NCBI GenBank assembly: GCA_902522865.1
Contig: CABYXC010000008.1
Span: forward strand, 1 to 64,000
Length of the DNA stretch: 64,000 nucleotides
Source: an uncultured Alphaproteobacteria bacterium
Lineage (GTDB): Bacteria > Pseudomonadota > Alphaproteobacteria > HIMB59 > GCA-002718135
Direction: 5' to 3'
How positions within the stretch are numbered: position 1 is the stretch's first letter; each line of letters opens with the position of its first letter. The notes under the pieces were generated by a model, which had not been told where the DNA came from, did not search any database, and saw only the letters and a program-made list of their open reading frames with translations. Positions 45,621-53,872 of this stretch are shown in pieces. The translations under genes were made by a program, and so were the position numbers.

Positions 45621-46467
45621 TTTTTCTAGTTGTTTGATAAATAAATATTGTAACAGATCCAAGCAGTAGGGCTCCTCCTATAATTGTATTTAGAGGAGGA
45701 ATTTCATTTATAACAAACCAAACCCATGCAGTACCTAAAACACTTTCTAATAAAAATATTAGAGCTACTTCGTGTGCTGGAGCAAATTTAGGAGAAATTG
45801 TTAAAATCATAAATGGAATAGGAAGTATTAATAAGCACATTATGAAAAGAAATAAAATTTGATCATTATTTAAATCAAAGTTAATTCCAAATGGTAGAGC
45901 GTAAAGAGCTGATATTAAACATCCTAATAAACATGCAGGTACCAAATCTTTATTTTTAAATAATCTAACAAGAACCATACTAAAACCCATTCCTATTGCT
46001 ACAATTAGAGCCATAATATCTCCATATAATCCTGTAGTTGTAAAGCTTCCTATTCCAATTATTATCATTGCAAGCATAGCAATTAAAATCACTATCCATG
46101 TAAAAAGACTAGGTATTTCTTTAAGTATAAAAACTGAAAATAATGCAGCAAAAATAGGAGCTGATGCAATTAGAACTAATGTATTAGCTACAGCAGTATT
46201 TTGAATTGAATATACAAAACAAATATGAGTTATAGCATAGAGAATAGCGTAGATTATCCCTGGCACACCAATTAGATAAAATGATTTAAGAAAAGATCTT
46301 TTGTAAGTATAAATGAGAAAAATTAGTATCGTAACAATTGGTAGAGCGCTTCTATAAAATATTAAACTAAAATCATCTAAATTTACTAATCTAATAAATA
46401 AACTATCAGGGCTAAGTATTAAAACCCCTACAAATGATAGTATAAGCCCCTTATTTCTTGTTTTCAT
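45613..46467 (-). CDS. EamA-family transporter
   Basis: A 284-residue, ten-helix EamA protein of a divergent subgroup: the first repeat ends FILKEIPSLFTWIVILIAMLAMIIIG and the second ends FVINEIPPLNTIIGGALLLGSVTIF. LILSFVGVLILSPDSLFIRLV at the N-terminus is the usual first helix. It converges with another EamA gene, sharing eight bases, and is divergent from a small exported protein gene. Substrate unknown. Confidence 0.87.
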   Translation of the reverse strand: MKTRNKGLILSFVGVLILSPDSLFIRLVNLDDFSLIFYRSALPIVTILIFLIYTYKRSFLKSFYLIGVPGIIYAILYAITHICFVYSIQNTAVANTLVLIASAPIFAALFSVFILKEIPSLFTWIVILIAMLAMIIIGIGSFTTTGLYGDIMALIVAIGMGFSMVLVRLFKNKDLVPACLLGCLISALYALPFGINFDLNNDQILFLFIMCLLILPIPFMILTISPKFAPAHEVALIFLLESVLGTAWVWFVINEIPPLNTIIGGALLLGSVTIFIYQTTRKTN

Positions 46468-46535
46468 AAATATTTGAAAATAAATAGATTATTAATATAT
46501 CTATCAGTATCGTTCTTTAATTCACACTTGTTTTT

Positions 46536-46943
46536 ATGAAAAAATTACTTTTTTTATGTTTTATTTTTTTATCACTAAATACTCACGCCTTAGATTCAAA
46601 TAAATTAATAAACCTCGATGATTTAAAAATACTTTTTGATCTTCAAAAGAATGATTGGAACGAAAATGTTCTTTTTCTCATAAAAAAGAATTCATTTTCT
46701 AAAGTAGATAATGACTCAGATGTATTTTATTTAAAATCAATATTTAATGATGGCGAAATAATTACAATGCCAATTTTTTCTAAGGATATTGTTGAAAAAA
46801 TTATATTTGAATATATTTTTTTAGATTATAATAAAAAAAATTTAAAAATTATAAATAATCATTTTAATTCGTTTAAAAATTTTTGTTTTGAATATCTCTA
46901 TAATGACAAGTCTATACAAGTAGTTATTACTAAATGTAATTAA
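46536..46943 (+). CDS. Exported hypothetical protein (135 residues)
   Basis: Signal peptide residues 1-18 (KKLLFLCFIFLSLNTHA) predicts a periplasmic protein. The mature part is mixed alpha/beta and highly charged (DLQKNDWNENVLFLIKKNSF) with two late cysteines (NFCFEYLYN, TKCN) that could form a disulfide. I do not recognise a family. Convergent with the deacetylase-like gene, overlapping by four bases. Confidence 0.6.
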   Translation: MKKLLFLCFIFLSLNTHALDSNKLINLDDLKILFDLQKNDWNENVLFLIKKNSFSKVDNDSDVFYLKSIFNDGEIITMPIFSKDIVEKIIFEYIFLDYNKKNLKIINNHFNSFKNFCFEYLYNDKSIQVVITKCN

Positions 46944-47848
46944 TTAAAAACCATTGATGTAGCTTTAAAAATTAAACTATGTCTTTTAGCTAATTCTAAT
47001 TTATCATTTGAATATCCACCACCTATTACTGTCGCAACAGGAATTGATTTATTTTTAAAAAATTCTAACACTGTAATATCTCTTTTTAATAATCCTTCAG
47101 TTGTTATTTTTAAATTTCCTAATTTATCATTCTCATGAATATCAACTCCAGTATCAAAAATTACTAAATCAGGATTAAAATTTTTTATACAACTATTAAG
47201 AGTTTGATATAATATTTCTAAATATTCATTATCTTCTAAATTATCTTCTAATTCAACATCCATGTCACTTATTGATTTTCTAAATGGAAAATTATTTTTA
47301 CAATGAATAGAACATGTAAAAATTTTATCATTATCTTTAAGGATTGAGGCTGTACCATCTCCTTGATGCACATCAGTGTCAAAAATTAATATTTTTTTTA
47401 CTTGATGGGTTCTTATTAAATGTAATGAAGCATAAGCCAAATCGTTAAAAACACAGTATCCTGAACCAAAATCTCTATGACTGTGGTGTGTTCCACCTGC
47501 TAAATGATTTGCTATACCATTCTTAATTGCTTCTTTGCATGTTAATAGAGTTCCATTAACTGCTAAAAAGGAGCGATTAGAAAGTGTTTCTGACCATTTA
47601 AAACCCAATCTTCTTATTTCTTTATCGGACAAAGTACCATTTTTAATTTTTAATACGTAATCTAAATCATGACATATAGAAACTTCATCAACACTTGATT
47701 TTTGAGGACTTAGAATTTTTGCACGATGATAAAAATCTGAAGTTTTTAATTCATTATATAAATCTGAAAACTTACTGGCAGTAAATTTATGATTTTCAGG
47801 CAGAGGAATGTCATAATCTTCGTGTGTTACCCAACTGATTTTTTTCAT
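46940..47848 (-). CDS. Histone deacetylase-family hydrolase (acetylpolyamine/acetoin type)
   Basis: A 302-residue zinc hydrolase. Active-site text: GGTHHSHRDFGSGYCVFNDLAYASL near residue 117 (catalytic His-His), ILIFDTDVHQGDGTA near 154 (Asp and His zinc ligands), DTGVDIHENDKLGNL near 231 (Asp ligand) and VIGGGYS near 276 (transition-state Tyr). Bacterial members deacetylate polyamines or other small amides. The opening THEDYDIPLPENHKF is the family N-terminus. It is divergent from the phytanoyl-CoA-dioxygenase-like gene. Confidence 0.9.
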   Translation of the reverse strand: MKKISWVTHEDYDIPLPENHKFTASKFSDLYNELKTSDFYHRAKILSPQKSSVDEVSICHDLDYVLKIKNGTLSDKEIRRLGFKWSETLSNRSFLAVNGTLLTCKEAIKNGIANHLAGGTHHSHRDFGSGYCVFNDLAYASLHLIRTHQVKKILIFDTDVHQGDGTASILKDNDKIFTCSIHCKNNFPFRKSISDMDVELEDNLEDNEYLEILYQTLNSCIKNFNPDLVIFDTGVDIHENDKLGNLKITTEGLLKRDITVLEFFKNKSIPVATVIGGGYSNDKLELAKRHSLIFKATSMVFN

Positions 47849-47903
47849 AAATTTGCCTCTTTTTAACTCAATTTATGCCTAAATTAATTTGTACATAGTT
47901 TAT

Positions 47904-47970
47904 GTGGCACTAATCTACCAATATATATTTAGTGAGTAAATGTATTCTATCCATAAAGAATTAGTGTCAC
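47904..47970. repeat. Widely spaced inverted repeat GTGGCACTAAT / ATTAGTGTCAC
   Basis: The 11-base arm at 47904-47914 pairs with 47960-47970 with one mismatch, with about 45 bases between. A related pair (GTGGCAC at 51521, GTGCCAC at 51588) lies upstream of the EamA gene at 51692. It could be an operator pair, an RNA hairpin or a small repeat element. Confidence 0.35.
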
Positions 47971-47977
47971 AACCAAT

Positions 47978-48049
47978 ATGGAATTTGTTTTAATATTTGA
48001 TTTATTAATTATTTGTATGATTGGTTTTTTTATTGTCAATTTTTATTGA
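47978..48049 (+). CDS. Possible 23-residue hydrophobic peptide
   Basis: ATG at 47978 opens a short frame encoding one continuous hydrophobic stretch (LIFDLLIICMIGFFIVN), ending 31 bases before the dioxygenase start. No ribosome-binding site is evident. It may be a small membrane peptide or chance; AT-rich DNA often encodes such stretches. Confidence 0.2.
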   Translation: MEFVLIFDLLIICMIGFFIVNFY

Positions 48050-48080
48050 ATTAATAATCAATTTAAATAATATTTTAAGA

Positions 48081-48860
48081 ATGAAAGATTTTTATGATCT
48101 AAATGGCTATTTTTCACCATTAAAAATTTATAATGCAAAAGAAGCAAATTTTTTTAGAAATAAATTAGAAGACTCAGAAAAAAAATTAGGTAAACTTCAT
48201 TATATTGTGAAAACTTATACAATAATGAAATGGGTGTATGAAATAGCAACTAATAAAATATTGCTTGATTTTGTTGAAGAAATAATTGGTAAAAATATAT
48301 TATTATATAATGCAACTTTTATAATAAAAGAACCAAACACTAAAACACACGTAAGTTGGCATCAAGATCTTACCTATTGGGGCTTTGATAATAATGAAAA
48401 ACAAGTAAGTGCATGGTTAGCTTTATCCAAAGCTAATGATCAAAGTGGTTGTATGAAAATGATTCCAGGTTCTCATAAAAATGGATTTTTTGAACATCAT
48501 TCAACTGAAGATAAAAATAATGTTTTATCTAGAGGTCAAACTGTAAAAGATATTGATATAAATAAAGCAGTATCATGTCCGTTAGAACCCGGTGAAGTTT
48601 CCTTTCATCATGGTCTAACATTACACGCATCTCAACCTAATTCTAGCAATGACAGAAGAATAGGATTAAATTTTCAATTTATTTCTACTGATATGAAACA
48701 ACTAAAAAGCAAAAATGATAGCGCTATTTGTGTAAGAGGAGAAGATAAGTATAAAAATTTTAAGACAGATCAAGTAGCTAAAGATGACTTTGATCATGAG
48801 GCTTATCAACATCTTTTAGTATTAAATAATCATTATAATGAAACAATAAGAAAAAATTAA
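48081..48860 (+). CDS. Phytanoyl-CoA dioxygenase (PhyH)-family oxygenase
   Basis: Started at ATG 48081 (MKDFYDLNGYFSPLKI), a normal PhyH N-terminus; a longer frame from 48021 would add a hydrophobic leader with no support. 259 residues. Iron ligands are H94 and D96 in SWHQDLTYWG and H182 in LTLHASQPNSSNDRR; R193 should bind 2-oxoglutarate. The family hydroxylates many small molecules, including ectoine and phosphonates; CMKMIPGSHKNG is common in that wider group. The substrate is not evident. An inverted repeat lies upstream. Confidence 0.88.
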   Translation: MKDFYDLNGYFSPLKIYNAKEANFFRNKLEDSEKKLGKLHYIVKTYTIMKWVYEIATNKILLDFVEEIIGKNILLYNATFIIKEPNTKTHVSWHQDLTYWGFDNNEKQVSAWLALSKANDQSGCMKMIPGSHKNGFFEHHSTEDKNNVLSRGQTVKDIDINKAVSCPLEPGEVSFHHGLTLHASQPNSSNDRRIGLNFQFISTDMKQLKSKNDSAICVRGEDKYKNFKTDQVAKDDFDHEAYQHLLVLNNHYNETIRKN

Positions 48861-48922
48861 TATTTATTTATTAGAATCTGAAATAAGAGATCTAAAAATT
48901 AACTTCTATTTAATCAAATCAT

Positions 48923-49834
48923 ATGAATGTTTTATCTGGAATTAGTATCGGATTTATTGGTTACACGATATTTGTCATTTTAGATACAATAATTAAAAAA
49001 TACCTAGTTAATGAATATTCTGTTTTTCAAATAAATTTTTATATTTGTCTTTTTAGTTTTATACCAACACTATTAACTCTTTATTTTCTAAACAAATGGA
49101 GCTCACTAAAAAATGATATTATTCATATACAGCTTCTTAGAGGATTATTTGGATTAATTTCAGGGGCTTTAGTAGTTTATTCATTTAGAGAACATGCATT
49201 TAGTGAAATTTACCCAATATTATTTAGTGCTCCATTAATGATAACAATGTTATCCCATTTTTTTTTAGAAGAAAAAGTTGGTATTAGAAGATGGTCAGCG
49301 GTAACAGTTGGATTTATTGGTGTATTAATAGTTAGTAGACCTGGCACTATTCATTTTTCATTAAGTCTATTTGGTTTATTTTTTTCCGCATTACTAATGG
49401 CGATTAATATTACTTTAGTAAGAAAGTATTCAAATAATCAATCATCAATAGCATTTACTTTTTATGCTTTTTTATCTGCAACTATTTTAAATGGATTACT
49501 TAGTTTTAATAGCCACATCGCATTATCTTTTAATGATCTAATGATACTTGTTTTTTGTGGTATTATTTGTGGAATAGGGGGTAATTGTTTAACAATCGCC
49601 TCAAAATTTTTAGAGTCTAGTGTTTTTGCTCCTATTCAATATACACAATTAATTTCTGGAGCAATTTTAGGTTATTTATTTTTTGCTGATATTCCAGATA
49701 TTTATGAAATTATAGGATCATTAATTATTGTTGGTAGTGGAATTTATATAATAATTAGAGAAACAAAAATAGGGGTTAGGCCATATATTAAAGAAGATTC
49801 AAGATTTCGTGACCAATTTAATAGAGGTCACTAA
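48923..49834 (+). CDS. EamA-family transporter
   Basis: A 303-residue, ten-helix EamA protein. FFLEEKVGIRRWSAVTVGFIGVLIVSRPG near residue 112 is almost the same block as in the proteins at 2755-3648 and 44766-45620, indicating recent common origin. The second half has FAPIQYTQLISGAILGYLFFADIPD and a cytoplasmic polar tail of about 25 residues (GVRPYIKEDSRFRDQFNRGH). It follows the PhyH gene after 62 bases on the same strand. Substrate unknown. Confidence 0.88.
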   Translation: MNVLSGISIGFIGYTIFVILDTIIKKYLVNEYSVFQINFYICLFSFIPTLLTLYFLNKWSSLKNDIIHIQLLRGLFGLISGALVVYSFREHAFSEIYPILFSAPLMITMLSHFFLEEKVGIRRWSAVTVGFIGVLIVSRPGTIHFSLSLFGLFFSALLMAINITLVRKYSNNQSSIAFTFYAFLSATILNGLLSFNSHIALSFNDLMILVFCGIICGIGGNCLTIASKFLESSVFAPIQYTQLISGAILGYLFFADIPDIYEIIGSLIIVGSGIYIIIRETKIGVRPYIKEDSRFRDQFNRGH

Positions 49835-49889
49835 ATTAATAATTATAAATCAAAACTTTGTGATAATATTTTAATAGCATAAAATTATT

Positions 49890-51077
49890 ATGAAAAATTT
49901 ATTAAATAATAAAAATCCAATAACTTTACTAATTTTATCATCAATAGCCATGCCTATCGCTTTTAGTACTTGGATGGTTTTATTAAATAATTTCTCAGTT
50001 GAAAGAGCAAGTTTCACTGGAGTTGAAATTGGAATACTTCAAAGTATCAGAGAGATACCTGGCTTCCTAGCATTTACTATTATTTTTTTATTGTTCTATT
50101 TTAAAGAGCAATATTTTGCTATTTTTTCTTTAGCCTTAACTGGTTTTGGTGTTGCAATTACAGGTTTCTTACCAACTGTTTATGGTTTGTATTTTACAAC
50201 AATTATTATGAGTACTGGCTTTCATTATTGTGAAACGGCCAAAAATTCTTTGAGTTTACAATGGCTTTCAAAAGAAGAAGCTCCACCAGTTCTAGGAAAA
50301 TTAATAGCTGTTAGCTCAATTACGTCTTTATTTTTGTATTGTATAATTTGGAGTTTATTAGAAATCTTTAATTTAGATTATAAGTATATATTTTTAATTG
50401 CAGGATTAATTTGTATTTTTATTTCCATACACCTTTTTATATCCTTTCCTTTTTTTGAAATCAAAAATAAACAACATAAAAAAATAATTCTAAAAAAAGA
50501 ATATTCTCTTTACTATATCTTAATTTTTTTATCAGGTGCTAGAAGACAAATTTTTGTAGTTTTTGCAGCTTTTTTAATGGTAGAAAAATTTGGATATTCA
50601 GCATCGCAAGTTACTTTACTATTTTTAGTTAATTATATTTTTAATTGGTTTTTTGCAGAACGTATTGGAAAGTTAATAAATATATTTGGTGAGAAAAAAT
50701 GTCTTATATTTGAATATATTGGACTCGTTATAGTTTTTACATCTTATGCATTCGTGACTAATGCTTATGTTGCAGCAGGTTTATATATTATTGATCATAT
50801 GTTTTTTGCATTAGCTATTGCAATTAATACATATTTTCAAAAAATTGCTGATCCAAAAGATATTGCAAGCACTGCAGGTGTTTCATTTACTATCAATCAT
50901 ATAGCTGCAGTATTTATCCCAGTACTTTTAGGATTTGTTTGGATTAATTCTCATTCAATAGTTTTTTTAATTGGATCTTTGTTTGCTCTACTATCTTTAA
51001 TCGCTTCATTTTTTTTACCTAATAATTTATCAAAGATTATTTTAGATGAAAGTAATTTAAAAAAAGTAAGAGTATAA
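49890..51077 (+). CDS. Major facilitator superfamily transporter
   Basis: A 395-residue membrane protein with about twelve hydrophobic segments. There is a polar central loop (FEIKNKQHKKIILKKEYSLYY) between the two six-helix halves, as in MFS carriers. Charged motif FGYSASQVTLLFLVNYIFNWFFAERIGKLINIFGEKK in the second half resembles the MFS loop 8-9 motif. There is no clue to substrate. It is 55 bases downstream of an EamA gene and ends one base from the convergent yjbQ. Confidence 0.82.
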   Translation: MKNLLNNKNPITLLILSSIAMPIAFSTWMVLLNNFSVERASFTGVEIGILQSIREIPGFLAFTIIFLLFYFKEQYFAIFSLALTGFGVAITGFLPTVYGLYFTTIIMSTGFHYCETAKNSLSLQWLSKEEAPPVLGKLIAVSSITSLFLYCIIWSLLEIFNLDYKYIFLIAGLICIFISIHLFISFPFFEIKNKQHKKIILKKEYSLYYILIFLSGARRQIFVVFAAFLMVEKFGYSASQVTLLFLVNYIFNWFFAERIGKLINIFGEKKCLIFEYIGLVIVFTSYAFVTNAYVAAGLYIIDHMFFALAIAINTYFQKIADPKDIASTAGVSFTINHIAAVFIPVLLGFVWINSHSIVFLIGSLFALLSLIASFFLPNNLSKIILDESNLKKVRV

Positions 51078-51078
51078 T

Positions 51079-51498
51079 TTACTCACCTATATAACTAAGA
51101 ATTATTTTTCTTTTGTATTTACTGTACCTGTGTTCAATTAGATATATTCCCTGCCACATCCCTAATTTCATTTCTTTATTGTTTATAGGAATTGTTAATG
51201 AGGTTTGAGTAAGCATAGATTTTATGTGAGCAGGCATATCATCATCTCCTTCATAACCATGTTTATATAATGAAGAATCTTCAGGAACAATTCTTTGAAA
51301 AAAAGAATTAATATCATCTAATACATCAGGGCTAGCATTTTCCATTATTGTTAATGAAGCAGAAGTGTGTTCTATAAATAAATTTAGCTGACCTTTAATT
51401 ATATTATTTTTTAGAATCCAATCATGAACATTATTTGTAATTTCATACATTCCCTGTCCATTATTAGAAATTATCAATTCATCTTGTAGATTTAACAT
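51079..51498 (-). CDS. yjbQ: YjbQ-family protein (secondary thiamine-phosphate synthase, UPF0047)
   Basis: A 139-residue compact enzyme. Conserved text: GMYEITNNVHDWI, LNLFIEHTSASLTIMENASPDVLDDINSFFQRIVPED, HIKSMLTQTSLTIPI and GMWQGIYLIEHRYSKYKRKIIL, which includes the active-site His and Arg region. E. coli YjbQ has weak thiamine-phosphate synthase activity; the physiological role is unsettled. It converges with the MFS gene. Confidence 0.93.
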   Translation of the reverse strand: MLNLQDELIISNNGQGMYEITNNVHDWILKNNIIKGQLNLFIEHTSASLTIMENASPDVLDDINSFFQRIVPEDSSLYKHGYEGDDDMPAHIKSMLTQTSLTIPINNKEMKLGMWQGIYLIEHRYSKYKRKIILSYIGE

Positions 51499-51520
51499 TT
51501 TCTAATCTTAAAATGAAGTC

Positions 51521-51594
51521 GTGGCACCTACAAGGAGAATTATAATGAAAATTAATGTTATGAAAAAAAGAACTATTCTTTTGATAAGTGCCAC
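51521..51594. repeat. Inverted repeat GTGGCAC / GTGCCAC enclosing a possible 21-residue peptide
   Basis: Perfect 7-base arms at 51521-51527 and 51588-51594. Between them AAGGAG at 51532-51537 precedes ATG 51545, which opens a 21-codon frame ending at 51610 (MKKRTILLISATIYKI at its end). The repeat resembles the one at 47904-47970. It lies between yjbQ and the EamA gene at 51692. Function uncertain; a leader peptide within a hairpin is one reading. Confidence 0.3.
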
Positions 51595-51691
51595 AATTTA
51601 TAAAATATAATCAAATTTTGTTTTAATAGAGATATAAATAAGGAAAAATTGTGTTATGATTATCCTAATTCTTTTTAGCTAGGAATATTAT

Positions 51692-52582
51692 TTGTTAAAC
51701 AATAATCAATTTGCAATTTTTTTAATTATTATATCAATTATTTTTGGCACTCTTATGGGTACATTTATAAAATTAGCTCAAGAAGAATTAAATGTATTTA
51801 CAACTGGTTTTTTACGTTTTTTCTTTGGATTTTTAATCATCACCCCTTACATTCTAAAAACAAAATTTGAAGTATTTAGTACAAAAAATTTAAAAATTCA
51901 TCTTTTACGGTCAGCACTAAACTTACCTGCAATGTTACTTGGTTTTGCAGCTTTAGCTATGCTTCCATTAGAGAAAATGACAGCCATTCATTTTATAGTT
52001 CCTATCATTGTTACAATCTTAGCTGTGATATTTTTAAAAGAAAAAATCTATTTGTATAGGTCAATTGCATTAGTGATTGGTTTTCTAGGAATGTTAATAA
52101 TATTGCGACCCGGTATTATAGATATTTCTATTGGAATATATATGGCGCTTATTTCATCGCTAATTTGGTCAGTAGTTATAATTTTAACTAAAAAAGTATC
52201 TAAGGATGATAGTGCTATAACAATATTATCACACCAGTATGTTTATATGAGTCTTTTTTCATTTCCATTAGTTATATATTTTTGGGATCAGCCAAGCTTA
52301 AAAACAATTATTTTTATATTATGTGCTGCAATGTCAGGAACTATATTACATATTGCATTAAATCATGCATATAAATTAGTTGATGTAACTATGACTCAAC
52401 CTTATTCATTTTTAGGATTAGTAGTTTCATCAATAATTGGATATTTTGTCTTTAGTGATAAACCTGATTTTTATACCTGGTTAGGTGCTTCTGTAATTTT
52501 TTGTGGTGTGCTTCTAATTTCTTACAGAGAACTTCAATTAAATAAAGAAATTACAAGAAAGAGATTAAATATTAATTCATAA
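51692..52582 (+). CDS. EamA-family transporter
   Basis: A 296-residue, ten-helix EamA protein. The start is TTG at 51692, eight bases after an AGGA; no upstream ATG fits. FLKEKIYLYRSIALVIGFLGMLIILRPG near residue 115 is a variant of the repeat-end block, and THILSHQY-like text in the second half (AITILSHQYVYMS) is typical of the RhaT/RarD-like fold. AYKLVDVTMTQPYSFLGLVVSSIIGYFVFSDKPD resembles the subgroup of the 44766 protein. It precedes the TTC38-like gene by 42 bases and may transport the substrate of that operon. Confidence 0.86.
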   Translation: MLNNNQFAIFLIIISIIFGTLMGTFIKLAQEELNVFTTGFLRFFFGFLIITPYILKTKFEVFSTKNLKIHLLRSALNLPAMLLGFAALAMLPLEKMTAIHFIVPIIVTILAVIFLKEKIYLYRSIALVIGFLGMLIILRPGIIDISIGIYMALISSLIWSVVIILTKKVSKDDSAITILSHQYVYMSLFSFPLVIYFWDQPSLKTIIFILCAAMSGTILHIALNHAYKLVDVTMTQPYSFLGLVVSSIIGYFVFSDKPDFYTWLGASVIFCGVLLISYRELQLNKEITRKRLNINS

Positions 52583-52624
52583 TATTAATATTTAACATCG
52601 TTAGATTATGTGTATTATTAATAA

Positions 52625-53872
52625 ATGCAAAATAATTATTTTTATAAATGGATAGATAGTAATAAAGATGATGAAATAAATAGTTTCAAAGAATGTATCG
52701 ATTCATATATTTATTTTAAGAAAGATGCTTTTTATAAAACTAACAAATTAATTAAAAAAAAACCAGAATTTAATGCTCCAAAATTATTAAAAATAGTTTT
52801 ATTGCTTTTTTCTAGAGATGTACAAAAAATTTCATTAGCTAGAGAAACATTCAAATTAATTTCCACTGATGAAGTAAATGATTATTTTCATCAATATTTA
52901 GAGATAGTAAATCTCTGGATTAAAAATGATTTAAAAAATTTATTAAATAAATTGGAATTAATTATAAAAGATAATCCCAAAGATATTTTTGCAATCAGAT
53001 TATTTCATTTTAATAATATTTTCTTGGGTATTGATAGTAAATTTTTAAATAAACATGAGGAAATACTAAGTAAGTGGTCTGAAAATGATCAGCATTACAA
53101 TTTACTATTAGGGATGACTAGCTATGCTTTTGAAGAAAATAATATAATTGATAAAGCTAAGCTTTTAGCTTTAAATTCACTAAAACAATCATCAAATGAC
53201 TTATGGAGTTGGCATGCCCTTTTGCATGTACACGATAATGAGAATAACAACTCTATTAACAACAATGATAATTTTAATAAAATTAATTGGTCAATTTACG
53301 GTCCAATAAAAAGACATATATGGTGGCATCAATCATTAATATTATTCTACAATCAAGAATATGAGAAAAGTTTAAAACTATTTGATAATTATTTCTCTTC
53401 TTCAGAAATTTTTTATTTAGATTTTTGTAATGCTTGTTCTTTTTTATTAAGACTTCATTACAAAGGAGTGGATGTTAAAGAAAGAATGGATAAATTAAAA
53501 GATTATGCTGAATATTTTAAAAATCAACACATACTTCCATTCATTGATTATCATCTTATTTTTTATTACTTATACTATAATGACCAAGATTATTTTCAGC
53601 AACTTGAAGAGAAAATGGAAGAAAATTATTTAGAAAATTCTTTTAAAGAAAATTATATTAATTACTTAAAGCCAATCATTCACAGTATGAAAACAAATGA
53701 ATTATTAAACGAAAATATAATTAAATCACAATTTAAATACCTTGGAGGTAGTTTTGCTCAACGAGAACTTATTTTTTTAAGTTTAATCCAAAATACAAAA
53801 TATGAAAAGAATAAATCAGATTTAATATCAGAATATAATGATTATAAATCAGTATCAAAATTATATGTATAA
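52625..53872 (+). CDS. TTC38-like tetratricopeptide repeat protein
   Basis: A 415-residue all-helical protein. The centre matches the TTC38 family: DIFAIRLFHFNNIFLGIDSKFLNKHEEILSKW, LLLGMTSYAFEENNIIDKAKLLALNSLKQSSNDLWSWHALLHVHD and HIWWHQSLILFYNQEYEKSLKLFDNYF. The Trp and His residues in WSWHALLHVH and WWHQSL are invariant features of the family, hinting at a metal or ligand site and not pure scaffolding. No catalytic role is established for TTC38. It overlaps the D-apionate-lactonase-like gene, so the two are co-translated. Confidence 0.8.
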   Translation: MQNNYFYKWIDSNKDDEINSFKECIDSYIYFKKDAFYKTNKLIKKKPEFNAPKLLKIVLLLFSRDVQKISLARETFKLISTDEVNDYFHQYLEIVNLWIKNDLKNLLNKLELIIKDNPKDIFAIRLFHFNNIFLGIDSKFLNKHEEILSKWSENDQHYNLLLGMTSYAFEENNIIDKAKLLALNSLKQSSNDLWSWHALLHVHDNENNNSINNNDNFNKINWSIYGPIKRHIWWHQSLILFYNQEYEKSLKLFDNYFSSSEIFYLDFCNACSFLLRLHYKGVDVKERMDKLKDYAEYFKNQHILPFIDYHLIFYYLYYNDQDYFQQLEEKMEENYLENSFKENYINYLKPIIHSMKTNELLNENIIKSQFKYLGGSFAQRELIFLSLIQNTKYEKNKSDLISEYNDYKSVSKLYV

